A stretch of 30,026 nt of DNA from CAYTRP01 sp964625145 (GTDB lineage: Bacteria; Sumerlaeota; Sumerlaeia; SLMS01; JAHLLQ01). Positions 9,807 to 17,740 of the stretch are shown here, in pieces. Position numbers and translations under genes: made by a program. The stretch covers positions 1-30,026 of the forward strand of contig CAZVAQ010000031.1 in assembly GCA_964625145.1 (NCBI GenBank), written 5' to 3'. The notes below the pieces were generated by a model. That model ran no database searches and was not told the DNA's origin. It saw nothing but the letters and a program-made list of their open reading frames with translations. Each line of letters begins with the position of its first letter. Within the stretch, counting starts at the first letter, position 1.

Positions 9807-11360
9807 CTAGAGGGCCATCTTCTCCACCAGCCAGCCCTTCACCTTCTCGGCGGGAATCCGCTCCTGGGCCATCGTGTCCCGGTCGCGGATCGTCACGGCC
9901 CCGTCGCTGAGGGACTCCACATCCACCGTGACGCAGTACGGCGTGCCGATCTCGTCCTGGCGGCGGTAGAGCTTGCCGATGCCACCCGTGTCGTCGTAGG
10001 TGGCCACCATGCGGGACTTCAGGTCGGAGGCGAGCTTGCGGGCCATCTCGACCAAATCGTCGCGGTTCTGCAGGAGTGGCAGGACGGCGGCCTTGATCGG
10101 CGCCAGATGCGGATGCAGGGCCAGCACGACGCGGCGGGCTTCCTTCCCTCCCCCCTCCTCGTCTCCCTTGCGAACCACCTCGTCACGGTAGGCATCGCAC
10201 AGGAAGGCCAGCGTCGTGCGGTCGGCACCGGCAGAGGGCTCGATGACGTAGGGCAGGTAGTGCTCGTTGCGCTCGGGGTCAAAGTACCTCAAGTCCTTGC
10301 CGCTGTGTTCATGGTGCTGGCGCAGGTCAAAGTCCGAACGATGGGCAACGCCTTCCAGCTCCTGCCACCCGATGGGGAAGAGATACTCCACATCGCAGCA
10401 TGCCTTGGCATAGTGGGCCAATTCATCGGGCTCATGATCGCGCAGTCGCAGGTGCTCCGGGCGAATGCCATAGCGCGTGTACCAATTGAAACGCTCGTCG
10501 CGCCAATACTCGTACCACTCCATGTCGCCGCGCTCGCCATCCTTGCAGAAGGCCGCGGGCTTGCAGAAGAACTCCAGTTCCATCTGCTCGAATTCACGCG
10601 TGCGGAAGATGAAGTTGCGCGGAGTGATCTCGTTGCGGAATGACTTTCCCTGCTGCGCGATGCCAAATGGCAACTTGCGGCGCGCGGTGGTCTTCACATT
10701 GTCAAAGTTGACGAAGATCCCCTGTGCCGTTTCCGGGCGCAGGTACACACGCGCGCCGGTTTCCTCCACGGGCCCAAGGATGGTGGAGAGCATGAGGTTG
10801 AACATGCGCGGCTCGGTGAGGCGCCCGCCGTCATCGGGGCTGAAGCGACCGACCTGCGTGCTGCCGGGGACCTCCTCCAACTTCACGCGGCGCCCTTCGA
10901 GTCCCAGATACTTCTCCCACCACTGCTGGTAGATTTCCTTCGCACGCTTCTTCGTCGGCGCCCAGATCTCGCCGCCTTCGATGGTCTTCGGTTCTTCATC
11001 CGTCACATCAATGATCTGGTACGCGGTGCACTCGAACGGTTCCACGTGATCGGCACGATAGCGCTTCCGCGATGGGCCCAGCGTGTCGCACAACGGATCC
11101 ACGAAACCATCGACGTGGCCGCTGGCCTTCCACGTTTGCGGATGCATGAGCAGCGCTGCGTCGATGCCCTCGACATCAAAGCGCTCCTGAACGATCGAGC
11201 GCCACCACGCGGCCTTGACGTTGCGCTTCAGCTCGACGCCGATGGGACCGTAGTCAAAGGCGCCCTGAAGGCCGCCGTAAATCTCGGACCCGGAATAGAT
11301 GATGCCGCGCCTCTTGCACAGCGAAACGATGGTATCGAGCGTGAGTTGCGAGTCGGCCAT
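9807..11360 (-). CDS. glyQS: Glycine--tRNA ligase, single-chain dimeric (eukaryote/archaeal-like) type
   Basis: Class II aminoacyl-tRNA synthetase charging tRNA-Gly in the cytoplasm. The N-terminus has the family signature around CKRRGIIYSGSEIYGG and a QGAFDYGPIG segment. Motif 2 is FRNEITPRNFIFRTREFEQME, with motif 3 at EPSAGADRT. The C-terminal ~100 residues form the anticodon-binding domain, starting near VLALHPHLAPIK. This is the alpha2 type, not the alpha2-beta2 GlyQ/GlyS pair of most proteobacteria. I chose the ATG at 11360: an AGGGGG site lies about 10 bases upstream and the family N-terminus begins there. An upstream in-frame start at 11453 would add 31 low-complexity residues. At 517 residues it is slightly longer than many members. 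No T-box leader was recognised. Confidence 0.96.
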   Translation of the reverse strand: MADSQLTLDTIVSLCKRRGIIYSGSEIYGGLQGAFDYGPIGVELKRNVKAAWWRSIVQERFDVEGIDAALLMHPQTWKASGHVDGFVDPLCDTLGPSRKRYRADHVEPFECTAYQIIDVTDEEPKTIEGGEIWAPTKKRAKEIYQQWWEKYLGLEGRRVKLEEVPGSTQVGRFSPDDGGRLTEPRMFNLMLSTILGPVEETGARVYLRPETAQGIFVNFDNVKTTARRKLPFGIAQQGKSFRNEITPRNFIFRTREFEQMELEFFCKPAAFCKDGERGDMEWYEYWRDERFNWYTRYGIRPEHLRLRDHEPDELAHYAKACCDVEYLFPIGWQELEGVAHRSDFDLRQHHEHSGKDLRYFDPERNEHYLPYVIEPSAGADRTTLAFLCDAYRDEVVRKGDEEGGGKEARRVVLALHPHLAPIKAAVLPLLQNRDDLVEMARKLASDLKSRMVATYDDTGGIGKLYRRQDEIGTPYCVTVDVESLSDGAVTIRDRDTMAQERIPAEKVKGWLVEKMAL

Positions 11361-11394
11361 GGCCGGACGGCCCCCTTTTCGGCAGCGAGTTCTC

Positions 11395-11410
11395 CCGGCC
11401 CCCGGGCCGG
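11395..11410 (-). repeat. GC-only hairpin in the glyQS leader
   Basis: CCGGCCC and GGGCCGG form a perfect 7-bp inverted repeat with a 2-base centre, 35 bases upstream of the glyQS start. No T-run follows. It could fold in the leader transcript, but such palindromes are easy to meet in GC-rich DNA. Confidence 0.3.
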
Positions 11411-11455
11411 AGCGCGCTAGCAGGGGGGGCGCCAGAGGCCGTGGCCAACCCAAAG

Positions 11456-11488
11456 TTGAAGAGTGAAGGCTGAAGATTGAAGAGTGAA
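11456..11488. repeat. Short purine-rich direct repeat
   Basis: TTGAAGAGTGAA occurs at 11456-11467 and again at 11477-11488 (period 21), with a related CTGAAGA between them. It lies in the 232-base space between glyQS and the gene upstream. The rest of that space shows no gene. Confidence 0.6.
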
Positions 11489-11592
11489 ATGGTTTATCTG
11501 TGGGGATTCACATAAACTCTTCCGCGCAGGCGACATCCCAAAAGAATCCCGCATTCTTCCTGTCCGCACCGTCCACCCTGCCCCCACGCCTC

Positions 11593-12516
11593 CTAGAACC
11601 CCCCGTACATATCCCTGGTCTCGTCGGCGTAATGGCGCTCTGAATAGGTGGGAGGGGCATCGCCCATGGTCGTAATGTCGTCGTCGGTGTTGAAGGCCCT
11701 GTCCTTGCCGGCTGAGCGGACGACCAGGGTTTGGTTGAGCGTCTCGATGCGGAACTGGTTCCCCCATCCGTCACTGATGCGATTGGGGAGCACAAGATTC
11801 TCCTCCAGCAGCGAATGAACCGATGGCGGCGGCACGCCCAGCGCCAACTCGTAGCGGGTGGAGGCGCTGCCAACCTTGCGAATGCGCAGCAACGTGAGGG
11901 CGAAGTGACGCTCCACCGGGTCCAACCGCTGCATCATCTGCTGGTCGCTTCCCATGGTCGCCTGCTGGTAGACCCAGATGGGAAGCGGGCTGGTTGTATC
12001 CACGCCATCCTCGTCCACGATGGGGATGCGAATGGCAAAAACGCCCAGGACGATTGCCCCCAAGATGGCCAGCTTGAAAAGCAGGCGCACACCCGGGACA
12101 TTCCAAACCGAGAAGGACTTCTTGGGCAGCCCTTCCTGGATGGTCAGGGTGTCATCGGACTTCCACTTCTTGGCATAGATCTGTTCGATCTCGCGGGCAT
12201 TCAGGCCCCTGGGGCGAGAATCCGATTCGCGCTGCCGGTCCCGGCTGACGCGTTCCATCTGGGCACCATAGGGTGAACCGCCGCCCAGCCCGGAGTCCCC
12301 CTCCTCATAGGGGACCTCGGTGGTGTATGCGTCGCGGATGACCTTGTGCTCGCCGGAAGAAAGGCGTGAAGGGGCCAACGACTTGGCCACTTCCTCCCCC
12401 ACGGTCTTGGCCGGATCCTTGAAAAACGGATCCGGAATGTCTTCCTCGGAGGCGCGCCGATGGGCATTGCCGCTCCCACCATCGTCGTGTGGTTGGTAAC
12501 GTGGATGGAAATTCAT
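11593..12516 (-). CDS. Membrane-anchored protein with GspG-like pseudopilin C-terminal module
   Basis: No overall family is recognised. From the ATG at 12516 (weak GCAGG site about 11 bases upstream; an in-frame start at 12612 would add 32 basic residues), residues 1-140 are polar, charged and probably disordered cytoplasmic sequence. One membrane helix is at about 143-162 and the rest faces outward. Near the C-terminus, DGWGNQFRIE (249-258) and the acidic loop SAGKDRAFNTDDDI (268-281) match the conserved end of the type II secretion major pseudopilin GspG, where these residues form the calcium site. There is no prepilin leader or N-terminal pilin helix, so it is not a pseudopilin. A similar tail is found on the Ser/Thr kinase at 22762-24525. 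It sits upstream of glyQS and divergent from the TPR gene at 12841. Function unknown. Confidence 0.75.
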   Translation of the reverse strand: MNFHPRYQPHDDGGSGNAHRRASEEDIPDPFFKDPAKTVGEEVAKSLAPSRLSSGEHKVIRDAYTTEVPYEEGDSGLGGGSPYGAQMERVSRDRQRESDSRPRGLNAREIEQIYAKKWKSDDTLTIQEGLPKKSFSVWNVPGVRLLFKLAILGAIVLGVFAIRIPIVDEDGVDTTSPLPIWVYQQATMGSDQQMMQRLDPVERHFALTLLRIRKVGSASTRYELALGVPPPSVHSLLEENLVLPNRISDGWGNQFRIETLNQTLVVRSAGKDRAFNTDDDITTMGDAPPTYSERHYADETRDMYGGF

Positions 12517-12840
12517 CGTTGAAAACCTGCGCCGGATCCGGTGGAAGTCTCGGAGATTCGGTGGCGCATCCTGCCCGGTCCTTCCGGGGCGACGGACAGA
12601 CCCACGGCCCAATACCGCGGCCCGTCACGCCGGACTAATGGGGGTGTGGGCGTGTGTCGTTTGAATGTCAACGGCAATACCCGCGTAAGGGAACCGGGTG
12701 GGTGAGGCGACCACGGCGGGAACTGCTTGCTTTGGTCCGGGATTCAGGTCCTGATGGCCTGAAAATCAGGCGGCCAATCGCGTCAAACACAAGGATGCAG
12801 GGGACAATGTACCGGACAAACAGATCGGGGGGATAGCCCG
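12517..12840. other. Divergent intergenic region, no gene recognised
   Basis: 324 bases between two divergently transcribed genes, so it should hold promoters for both. I could not pick convincing -35/-10 pairs. The only structure noted is CCTGAT/ATCAGG at about 12750-12770 (6-bp inverted repeat, 9-base loop). A 60-codon open frame at 12654-12836 has no recognisable content. Confidence 0.5.
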
Positions 12841-15009
12841 ATGATGCAGTTCATCACACCGATCGATTTCGATGGGGCCTTGGACGAGTGGGCGGATCAT
12901 TTCCGCCGCAAGAGTTTCACCCTGGCCCGCGCGACCATGCTCGACGCCTGCGAGTTCTATCCCCGGCGGCCGGAAACGTGGTTCCTCCTGGGGCTGACAG
13001 AGTTGGCCGCCCGCGACGTGAAGAACGCCGAGGACCACATGCGCCAGGTCGCCGCGATGCTGGACTCCGGCGACTTCGACCGGGCGGATTTCTTCCGCAA
13101 ATACGAACCCGCCATGCGGCAATTGACTCCATGGATCATCGGAGGACTCGAACGGCGGACCCTGTACGCCGCGCCCTATGATCCGTGGACCTGGCTGGAC
13201 AATTGGCAGGAAGTCGTAAAGGTCCGGCCCAGCCAGGCCAGCTCGCTGTCGTTCCAACCATTGGGGCGCTCCGAACCGTTGATGGGAAGCAAATCCCGCG
13301 CAGGGGAAATGCCTTCCATCCCGCGCCTGATGGATCAATTGCGGGTGGAGCCGTTGCGGGTGCAGTCCATGCAGGAGATGCTGGGGAGGGATGCGAAGCT
13401 CGCCATCGACAAGAGTCGCATCCGCATCATGGACAATTCGGTGGTGATCGACAAGCCGCTCCTGCGGGCCGCCGATGGAACCTATCAGCCGCTCAAGACG
13501 GTGGATGTGCAGCGGCCGCGTTGGGACGCCGACTACAAGCCTCCACCGCGCACCGTGTCCGATCTCGCCCCGGCGGTCAAGCTGCCGCCGTTGCCGAAGC
13601 TGGAGCCGGTGACCCTGGCACCGGTCAGCGCGTTGCCGCCGGTGCAATTCGAGCGCCCCGACCTGCCATCCATGCAGGCCCTGTCCGAAGTGGCGCTGCC
13701 GGGAGCGACCCCGGTGGAGTTGAAGCCCTTCGTAATGGAACGTCCCCCGATTCCCGAGGCGCCGGAACTGCAGGCCTTGAGGAAGGAACTCAAATCTCCC
13801 TCACCGGAAATCAAGATCGAGGCGCCCGCGCCACCCAAGCCCGCAGCCCTGCAGCGGCAGCCTGCATCTGCGCCAGCGGCGCTCAAGGTGGAAAAAGTCG
13901 CACATCGGGAAGTGGCAAGGGTTCGCCCCCCAACCCAGCAGGAGGAAGGGACAGGGAAAAAAAGGAAGCAAGACCCCCGAGATCGCTCTCCTGAGGCACC
14001 GGCGGCCCTGTCCGGCGGGGCTCCCTCCCCCGCCATCGCGGCGCCTGTGATCGCTGCAACCGCTGCGGCCGCGGCTGGTACCGATGTCTGGGACAAGTGG
14101 GAACGGGAGGTGGAAGCACTGGCCGCCAGCGGCGCCGTGACGGAAGCACTCCGGCGTGCCGCGCAAGCCGTGGAGAAGTACCCCCAGAGCGCGCGGTTGG
14201 AGGAGTTCTATGGGGGCCTGCTGGAGAGATCCGGCCGGATGGTGGACGCGGCGAGGTCCTATGTGGAGGCTTACCGCAAGGCGAAGGAATCGGGCGCAAT
14301 GGACAGGGCCAACCGCGCGCTGGACCGGGCCACCGGCCTGGCGCGGCGCAGCGGCCCGCTGATGCTGGAGATCGGCGCATTGGTGGCGGGTCTCGGCGCG
14401 ACAGGAGTCGCAGCGGCATTGCTGGCAGACGCCGCCGATCATTTCAGAAAGAGTGGAGAACGGCGCCATTTGGTGCAGGTTCTCGACCTGCTTCGCCGGG
14501 TCGCGGGAACCAATCCGAAGGCACTGGAGGATCTCCAGCGTCTGGAGTCGGAAGTGGGCCAAGTCGTGGGAGAAGCCCGTTCGCTGGCGCCACAGGTGCG
14601 CGAAGTGGCGGCGGGGTTTCGAGGCGGGACTCCCACCACGCATCCACCGCAGCAACAGTCTGCCCGGCGTTCCCCGGTCGCGCCGAGAGTCTCCTCCGTT
14701 GCATCCCAAAATGCCAGTCAGGCACAAAAAGCCAGATCAGTTGATACCTACAAGTCCCCCGAATCCCGAAAGGGCAAGCAATCGCGGAAAGAGAGCGGCG
14801 ACAACTTGCCGCTTCTGCCGATCAGCATCGCCGTGCTCATCTTCACCTTGGCATCCGGTTGGTCGGTTCCCGCGTTGATTGGGGGCGTCTTGGCGTATCT
14901 TCAGCTCATGAAACCGTCCGGGTCCCGCGGTTTGACCGCAGCCAAGCTGCAGTATGGCCTGGCTCTGGCAGTGTTCGCCCTGTCGTTTCTGGTGTCGCTG
15001 TTTCGTTGA
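12841..15009 (+). CDS. Large TPR and proline-rich protein with two C-terminal membrane helices (unknown function)
   Basis: No named family is recognised. Residues ~10-80 look like a TPR-type helical repeat (RRPETWFLLGLTELAARDVK). Residues ~240-370 are a proline-rich stretch with repeating L-P-P-L/P-P-x-L units. Alanine/proline linkers follow to ~415. A second TPR-like region at ~418-570 contains EALRRAAQAVEKYPQSARLEE and GRMVDAARSYVEAYRKAK. Then come a basic, Ser/Gln-rich linker and two hydrophobic helices at about 656-690 and 700-720. There is no signal peptide, so the bulk should be cytoplasmic and held to the membrane at the tail. The start is the first of two ATGs, with a GGGGGG site about 9 bases upstream. 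It may scaffold other envelope or signalling proteins, but nothing in the sequence shows its partner. Divergent from the GspG-tailed protein. Confidence 0.8.
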   Translation: MMQFITPIDFDGALDEWADHFRRKSFTLARATMLDACEFYPRRPETWFLLGLTELAARDVKNAEDHMRQVAAMLDSGDFDRADFFRKYEPAMRQLTPWIIGGLERRTLYAAPYDPWTWLDNWQEVVKVRPSQASSLSFQPLGRSEPLMGSKSRAGEMPSIPRLMDQLRVEPLRVQSMQEMLGRDAKLAIDKSRIRIMDNSVVIDKPLLRAADGTYQPLKTVDVQRPRWDADYKPPPRTVSDLAPAVKLPPLPKLEPVTLAPVSALPPVQFERPDLPSMQALSEVALPGATPVELKPFVMERPPIPEAPELQALRKELKSPSPEIKIEAPAPPKPAALQRQPASAPAALKVEKVAHREVARVRPPTQQEEGTGKKRKQDPRDRSPEAPAALSGGAPSPAIAAPVIAATAAAAAGTDVWDKWEREVEALAASGAVTEALRRAAQAVEKYPQSARLEEFYGGLLERSGRMVDAARSYVEAYRKAKESGAMDRANRALDRATGLARRSGPLMLEIGALVAGLGATGVAAALLADAADHFRKSGERRHLVQVLDLLRRVAGTNPKALEDLQRLESEVGQVVGEARSLAPQVREVAAGFRGGTPTTHPPQQQSARRSPVAPRVSSVASQNASQAQKARSVDTYKSPESRKGKQSRKESGDNLPLLPISIAVLIFTLASGWSVPALIGGVLAYLQLMKPSGSRGLTAAKLQYGLALAVFALSFLVSLFR

Positions 15010-15197
15010 GACGAAGACCGTGAAACGCCTTGCCAATGCGGGCTTGCAAGGGGTACGCCCCCGTTGGGCTGCCCGATTCCCGCTCGAAAACCAAGGGACA
15101 ATCAGGCAGCACGGGCTTCAGTGGATCCTGTGGCGAATTTGAAAGCCGGAATCGGGCAGCGATGGCGCCAGCGGTTCAGTTGCGAGGAGAGCACGGA

Positions 15198-16268
15198 GTG
15201 GCGAAGAGCGAAGAGTCAACAACACGGAACAAGAAGCGCCCGCCCTCGCATGCGTCGGCCTCGGAGCTGAAGGAATCGGCAGGTTTGGAAAGCCGGGATG
15301 CCACGGGCGAAGAGATGGAGCCGCCCACCGATTTCAGCGACACGGCGCGCTCGAAGTCCGACACGGCGCGACGCAAGCCCGTCTTGATCACCCTGGACGG
15401 CAGAAGGGTGTCCGAGCGTTTCGTCATCACGGGGCGCCAGACGATCCTCGGCCGCGACACCAGCGTGGACGTTCACGTGAGTGACGGCGAAGTCTCGCGC
15501 CAGCATTGTGTGGTCGAATGGACCAACTTTGAGGAGCGCGATGCGACAGATCCCATCTGCCGCATCGAGGATCTGGGAAGCACGAACGGGACTTTCCTGA
15601 ATGGAAGCCCGGTGAAGGAAGCCGTATCGCTGCGCGATGGTGACCAGATCCGCGTGGGGCGGACGGTGCTGGGCTTCTTCCTGAAGGATGAGCGCGTCCT
15701 GGAGCTCGACCAGTTGCTGCTCTCCATGGCGCTCAACGATTCACTCACGGGCCTGTACAAGCGCGAGTTCTTCTTCGGCGAACTTCAGCGGGAGTTCGAC
15801 CGCTCCCGCCGCCATGGACGCACCTTGTCGCTGGCAGTGGTGGATCTGGATTATTTCAAGGCCGTCAACGACCGCTATGGCCATCTCAAAGGCGATGAGG
15901 CCCTGCGGCAGGTGGCCGATGCCATTCGCGCCACGCTGCGCGAGGGCGATTTGTGCGCCCGATTCGGCGGCGAGGAGTTCGCCATCATCTTTCCGGAAAC
16001 CGACGGCGAAGGCGCATACGGAGCCGGTGAGCGATTCCGCCGCGCAGTGGAGTCCAAGGTCTTCCGCCTGGGCCCGGATCTTGAATTGCGCATCACCGTC
16101 AGCGTGGGAATCGCAACGCTGGGCGAACATCATCGCGACAAGATGCAGTTGCTGGAGGAGGCCGATCACGCGCTGTATCTGGCCAAGGCCGCAGGCCGCA
16201 ATCGCACCATCCTTGCCCCCGGCCGCAATAAGCTCGATGAAAACACAGGCAAGGCATTCGGGCGGTGA
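15198..16268 (+). CDS. FHA-domain diguanylate cyclase (FHA-GGDEF)
   Basis: Predicted to make c-di-GMP from two GTP in the cytoplasm, gated by binding of a phosphothreonine partner. I chose GTG at 15198 because GAGGAG lies 8 bases upstream; frames opening earlier (15030, 15162) lack a good site. From this start, residues 1-60 are polar; FHA spans ~65-160, with the phosphopeptide-binding pattern GR, S-R-Q-H (100-103) and GSTNG (127-131). GGDEF spans ~180-345, with the active-site variant GGEEF at 257-261 and an intact RxxD inhibitory site (Arg248, Asp251) five residues ahead. Both features support an active, product-inhibited enzyme. It has no membrane segment. The Ser/Thr kinase at 22762-24525 is a possible source of the phosphothreonine signal, but this is inference. 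It lies 72 bases upstream of gpsA. Confidence 0.93.
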   Translation: MAKSEESTTRNKKRPPSHASASELKESAGLESRDATGEEMEPPTDFSDTARSKSDTARRKPVLITLDGRRVSERFVITGRQTILGRDTSVDVHVSDGEVSRQHCVVEWTNFEERDATDPICRIEDLGSTNGTFLNGSPVKEAVSLRDGDQIRVGRTVLGFFLKDERVLELDQLLLSMALNDSLTGLYKREFFFGELQREFDRSRRHGRTLSLAVVDLDYFKAVNDRYGHLKGDEALRQVADAIRATLREGDLCARFGGEEFAIIFPETDGEGAYGAGERFRRAVESKVFRLGPDLELRITVSVGIATLGEHHRDKMQLLEEADHALYLAKAAGRNRTILAPGRNKLDENTGKAFGR

Positions 16269-16340
16269 ACGCGTGGATCAATCCACCGGTGCACCAAGTC
16301 CCTGCCAGCCCATGAAATGGAACCGCATAGACATACCCAC

Positions 16341-17324
16341 ATGAAGATCACTGTCCTTGGAGCCGGAGCGTGGGGGGCCACCTTGGCCGACGTGCTCGCG
16401 CGAGGCAGCGCCGCAGTCACGATTTGGGATCGTGACAAGGATGCGCTGGCCCGCCTCGAACGAGATCGCAAACCTCATGGCGTGCCAGAGCTGAACCTGA
16501 GCGATTCCGTGGCGCTGGAAGCGGAGCTTGGATCGGCCCTTCGCGCCGCCGAGATGATCTTCCTGGTCGTACCTTCCAAAGCGATTCGCCCGGTCGCCGG
16601 TGAGATTGCCAAGCTGCTCAAGACCCCGGTTCCACTGGTGCTTGCAGCGAAAGGTCTGGACCCGGATCGGCACTGCACGCTGACGCAGGTGATCGCGGAA
16701 GTGGCACCGGACTTTCCCGGCGCGGTGGTGTCCGGTCCCTGCATCGCCCGCGAAGTGGCTGCCGGTGTGCCGACATCCCTGGTCTCTGCCAGCGAGGATC
16801 GCGACCTGGCCATCCGCGTGCGCGACGCGGTGCACTCCACAACCGTACGCGTCTATCATCAGGAGGATGTCATCGGAGTGGAGCTGGGCGGTGCCCTGAA
16901 GAATGTGATCGCCGTGGCGGCCGGTATCGGGGACGGGCTGGGGTTTGGAGCCAACACCAAGTCGGCGCTGCTGACTCGCGGGCTGGCGGAGATGACGCGC
17001 CTAGGGGTGGCCATGGGAGCCGAAGCGCGAACGTTCTATGGCTTGGCGGGATTGGGGGACTTGGCCGTCACCTGCTTCTCGCCCCACAGCCGCAACCGCA
17101 CCTTTGGCGAGCTCATCGGCCGGGGCGCATCCCCCGACGCGGCGCGCGAATCCGTCGGGATGGTGGTGGAGGGGGAACCCACTGCCCACGCCGCCCTGAA
17201 AGTGGCCAGTGAGCACGAGGTGGAAATGCCCATCACCGCGGCAGTGGTTGACATCCTGACGGGGCGCTGCACCCCCCGCGAGGCAGTGGCAGAGCTGATG
17301 GCACGAGACCCCAAGGGGGAGTGA
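16341..17324 (+). CDS. gpsA: Glycerol-3-phosphate dehydrogenase [NAD(P)+]
   Basis: Reduces dihydroxyacetone phosphate to sn-glycerol 3-phosphate, the backbone for phospholipid synthesis, in the cytoplasm. The N-terminal dinucleotide-binding motif is G7-A-G-A-W-G12. A conserved Lys sits at 104 (LAAKGLD) and the catalytic Lys at 187 (GALKNVIAVAAG), followed by the family block G-x-N-T-K-S-A-L-L-T-R-G-L-A-E-M. Length (327 residues) is normal. I start at the ATG beginning MKITVLG because it aligns with family N-termini; an ATG 24 bases upstream is possible. The usual SGPSFA motif reads SGPCIA here, a Ser to Cys change in a substrate-side loop that may be tolerated. Confidence 0.96.
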   Translation: MKITVLGAGAWGATLADVLARGSAAVTIWDRDKDALARLERDRKPHGVPELNLSDSVALEAELGSALRAAEMIFLVVPSKAIRPVAGEIAKLLKTPVPLVLAAKGLDPDRHCTLTQVIAEVAPDFPGAVVSGPCIAREVAAGVPTSLVSASEDRDLAIRVRDAVHSTTVRVYHQEDVIGVELGGALKNVIAVAAGIGDGLGFGANTKSALLTRGLAEMTRLGVAMGAEARTFYGLAGLGDLAVTCFSPHSRNRTFGELIGRGASPDAARESVGMVVEGEPTAHAALKVASEHEVEMPITAAVVDILTGRCTPREAVAELMARDPKGE

Positions 17325-17349
17325 GCGAGCGGGGGTTTGGCGTTGACGA

Positions 17350-17371
17350 CCGGGCGGCCGCGGGCGCCCGG
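17350..17371 (+). repeat. GC-rich hairpin between gpsA and the ribbon-helix-helix gene
   Basis: CCGGGCG (17350-17356) and CGCCCGG (17365-17371) form a perfect 7-bp stem with an 8-base loop, 26 bases after the gpsA stop. There is no T-run. It may mark the end of the gpsA transcript or be a chance GC palindrome. Confidence 0.3.
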
Positions 17372-17387
17372 TAAGCCATCGTATTAC
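17371..17387 (+). promoter_or_regulatory. Possible operator: GTAA-N9-TTAC
   Basis: A short AT-containing dyad in otherwise very GC-rich leader DNA, 43 bases before the ribbon-helix-helix gene. A self-repressing RHH regulator would have its operator about here. The dyad is only four bases per arm, so the call is weak. Confidence 0.18.
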
Positions 17388-17430
17388 CCGCCGGGGCCCC
17401 GTCCCCAAGCGCGGATCGGGAGTTCGATTG

Positions 17431-17685
17431 ATGGAACGAAAGCACGAAGTCATCACCTTCAAGGTGGACAAGGATCTGGCGAAGCGGATGAAGGGCCTGC
17501 CCAACCGCTCGGAGTTCATCCGCAATGCCCTGCTGCAGGCGCTGCAGAATGTCTGCCCCATCTGTGCCGGCACGGGAGTGCTTACACCGGCCCAGGCGGC
17601 GAGCTGGGGCGAGTTCTCCAAGAACCATCACCTGGAAGTCCTCCAAGGGACCGGTGAAGTCACCATCGTCTGCGATGCTCATTGA
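17431..17685 (+). CDS. Small ribbon-helix-helix (CopG-like) protein with Cys/His tail, possible zinc regulator
   Basis: An 84-residue protein. Residues ~5-40 fit a ribbon-helix-helix DNA-binding fold: a beta strand (VITFKVD), then helices with the NRSEFIRNAL signature seen in CopG/NikR-type regulators. The tail carries Cys42-Pro-Ile-Cys45-x-GTG, His66-His67, Cys81 and His84, a set that could bind zinc. The gene ends about 50 bases before a ZnuA-like zinc-binding protein, so a metal-responsive regulator of that gene is a reasonable inference. I take ATG at 17431 with GGGAG 8 bases upstream; a TTG directly before it is also in frame. The family is recognised by shape; the metal and target are not proven. 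Confidence 0.82.
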   Translation: MERKHEVITFKVDKDLAKRMKGLPNRSEFIRNALLQALQNVCPICAGTGVLTPAQAASWGEFSKNHHLEVLQGTGEVTIVCDAH

Positions 17686-17740
17686 GGATCACGGCACCGC
17701 CGAAGTCCCAATCTCCAACCAGCGAAGGAGCCTGTCCGTG

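Noticed and set aside
12654..12836. 60-codon plus-strand frame in the divergent intergenic region
   Set aside because: Basic, motif-free sequence in a stretch that should contain promoters; no ribosome site.
15028..15051. CCTTGC/GCAAGG stem after the large TPR gene as a terminator
   Set aside because: Six base pairs, a 12-base loop and no T-run; too weak to call.
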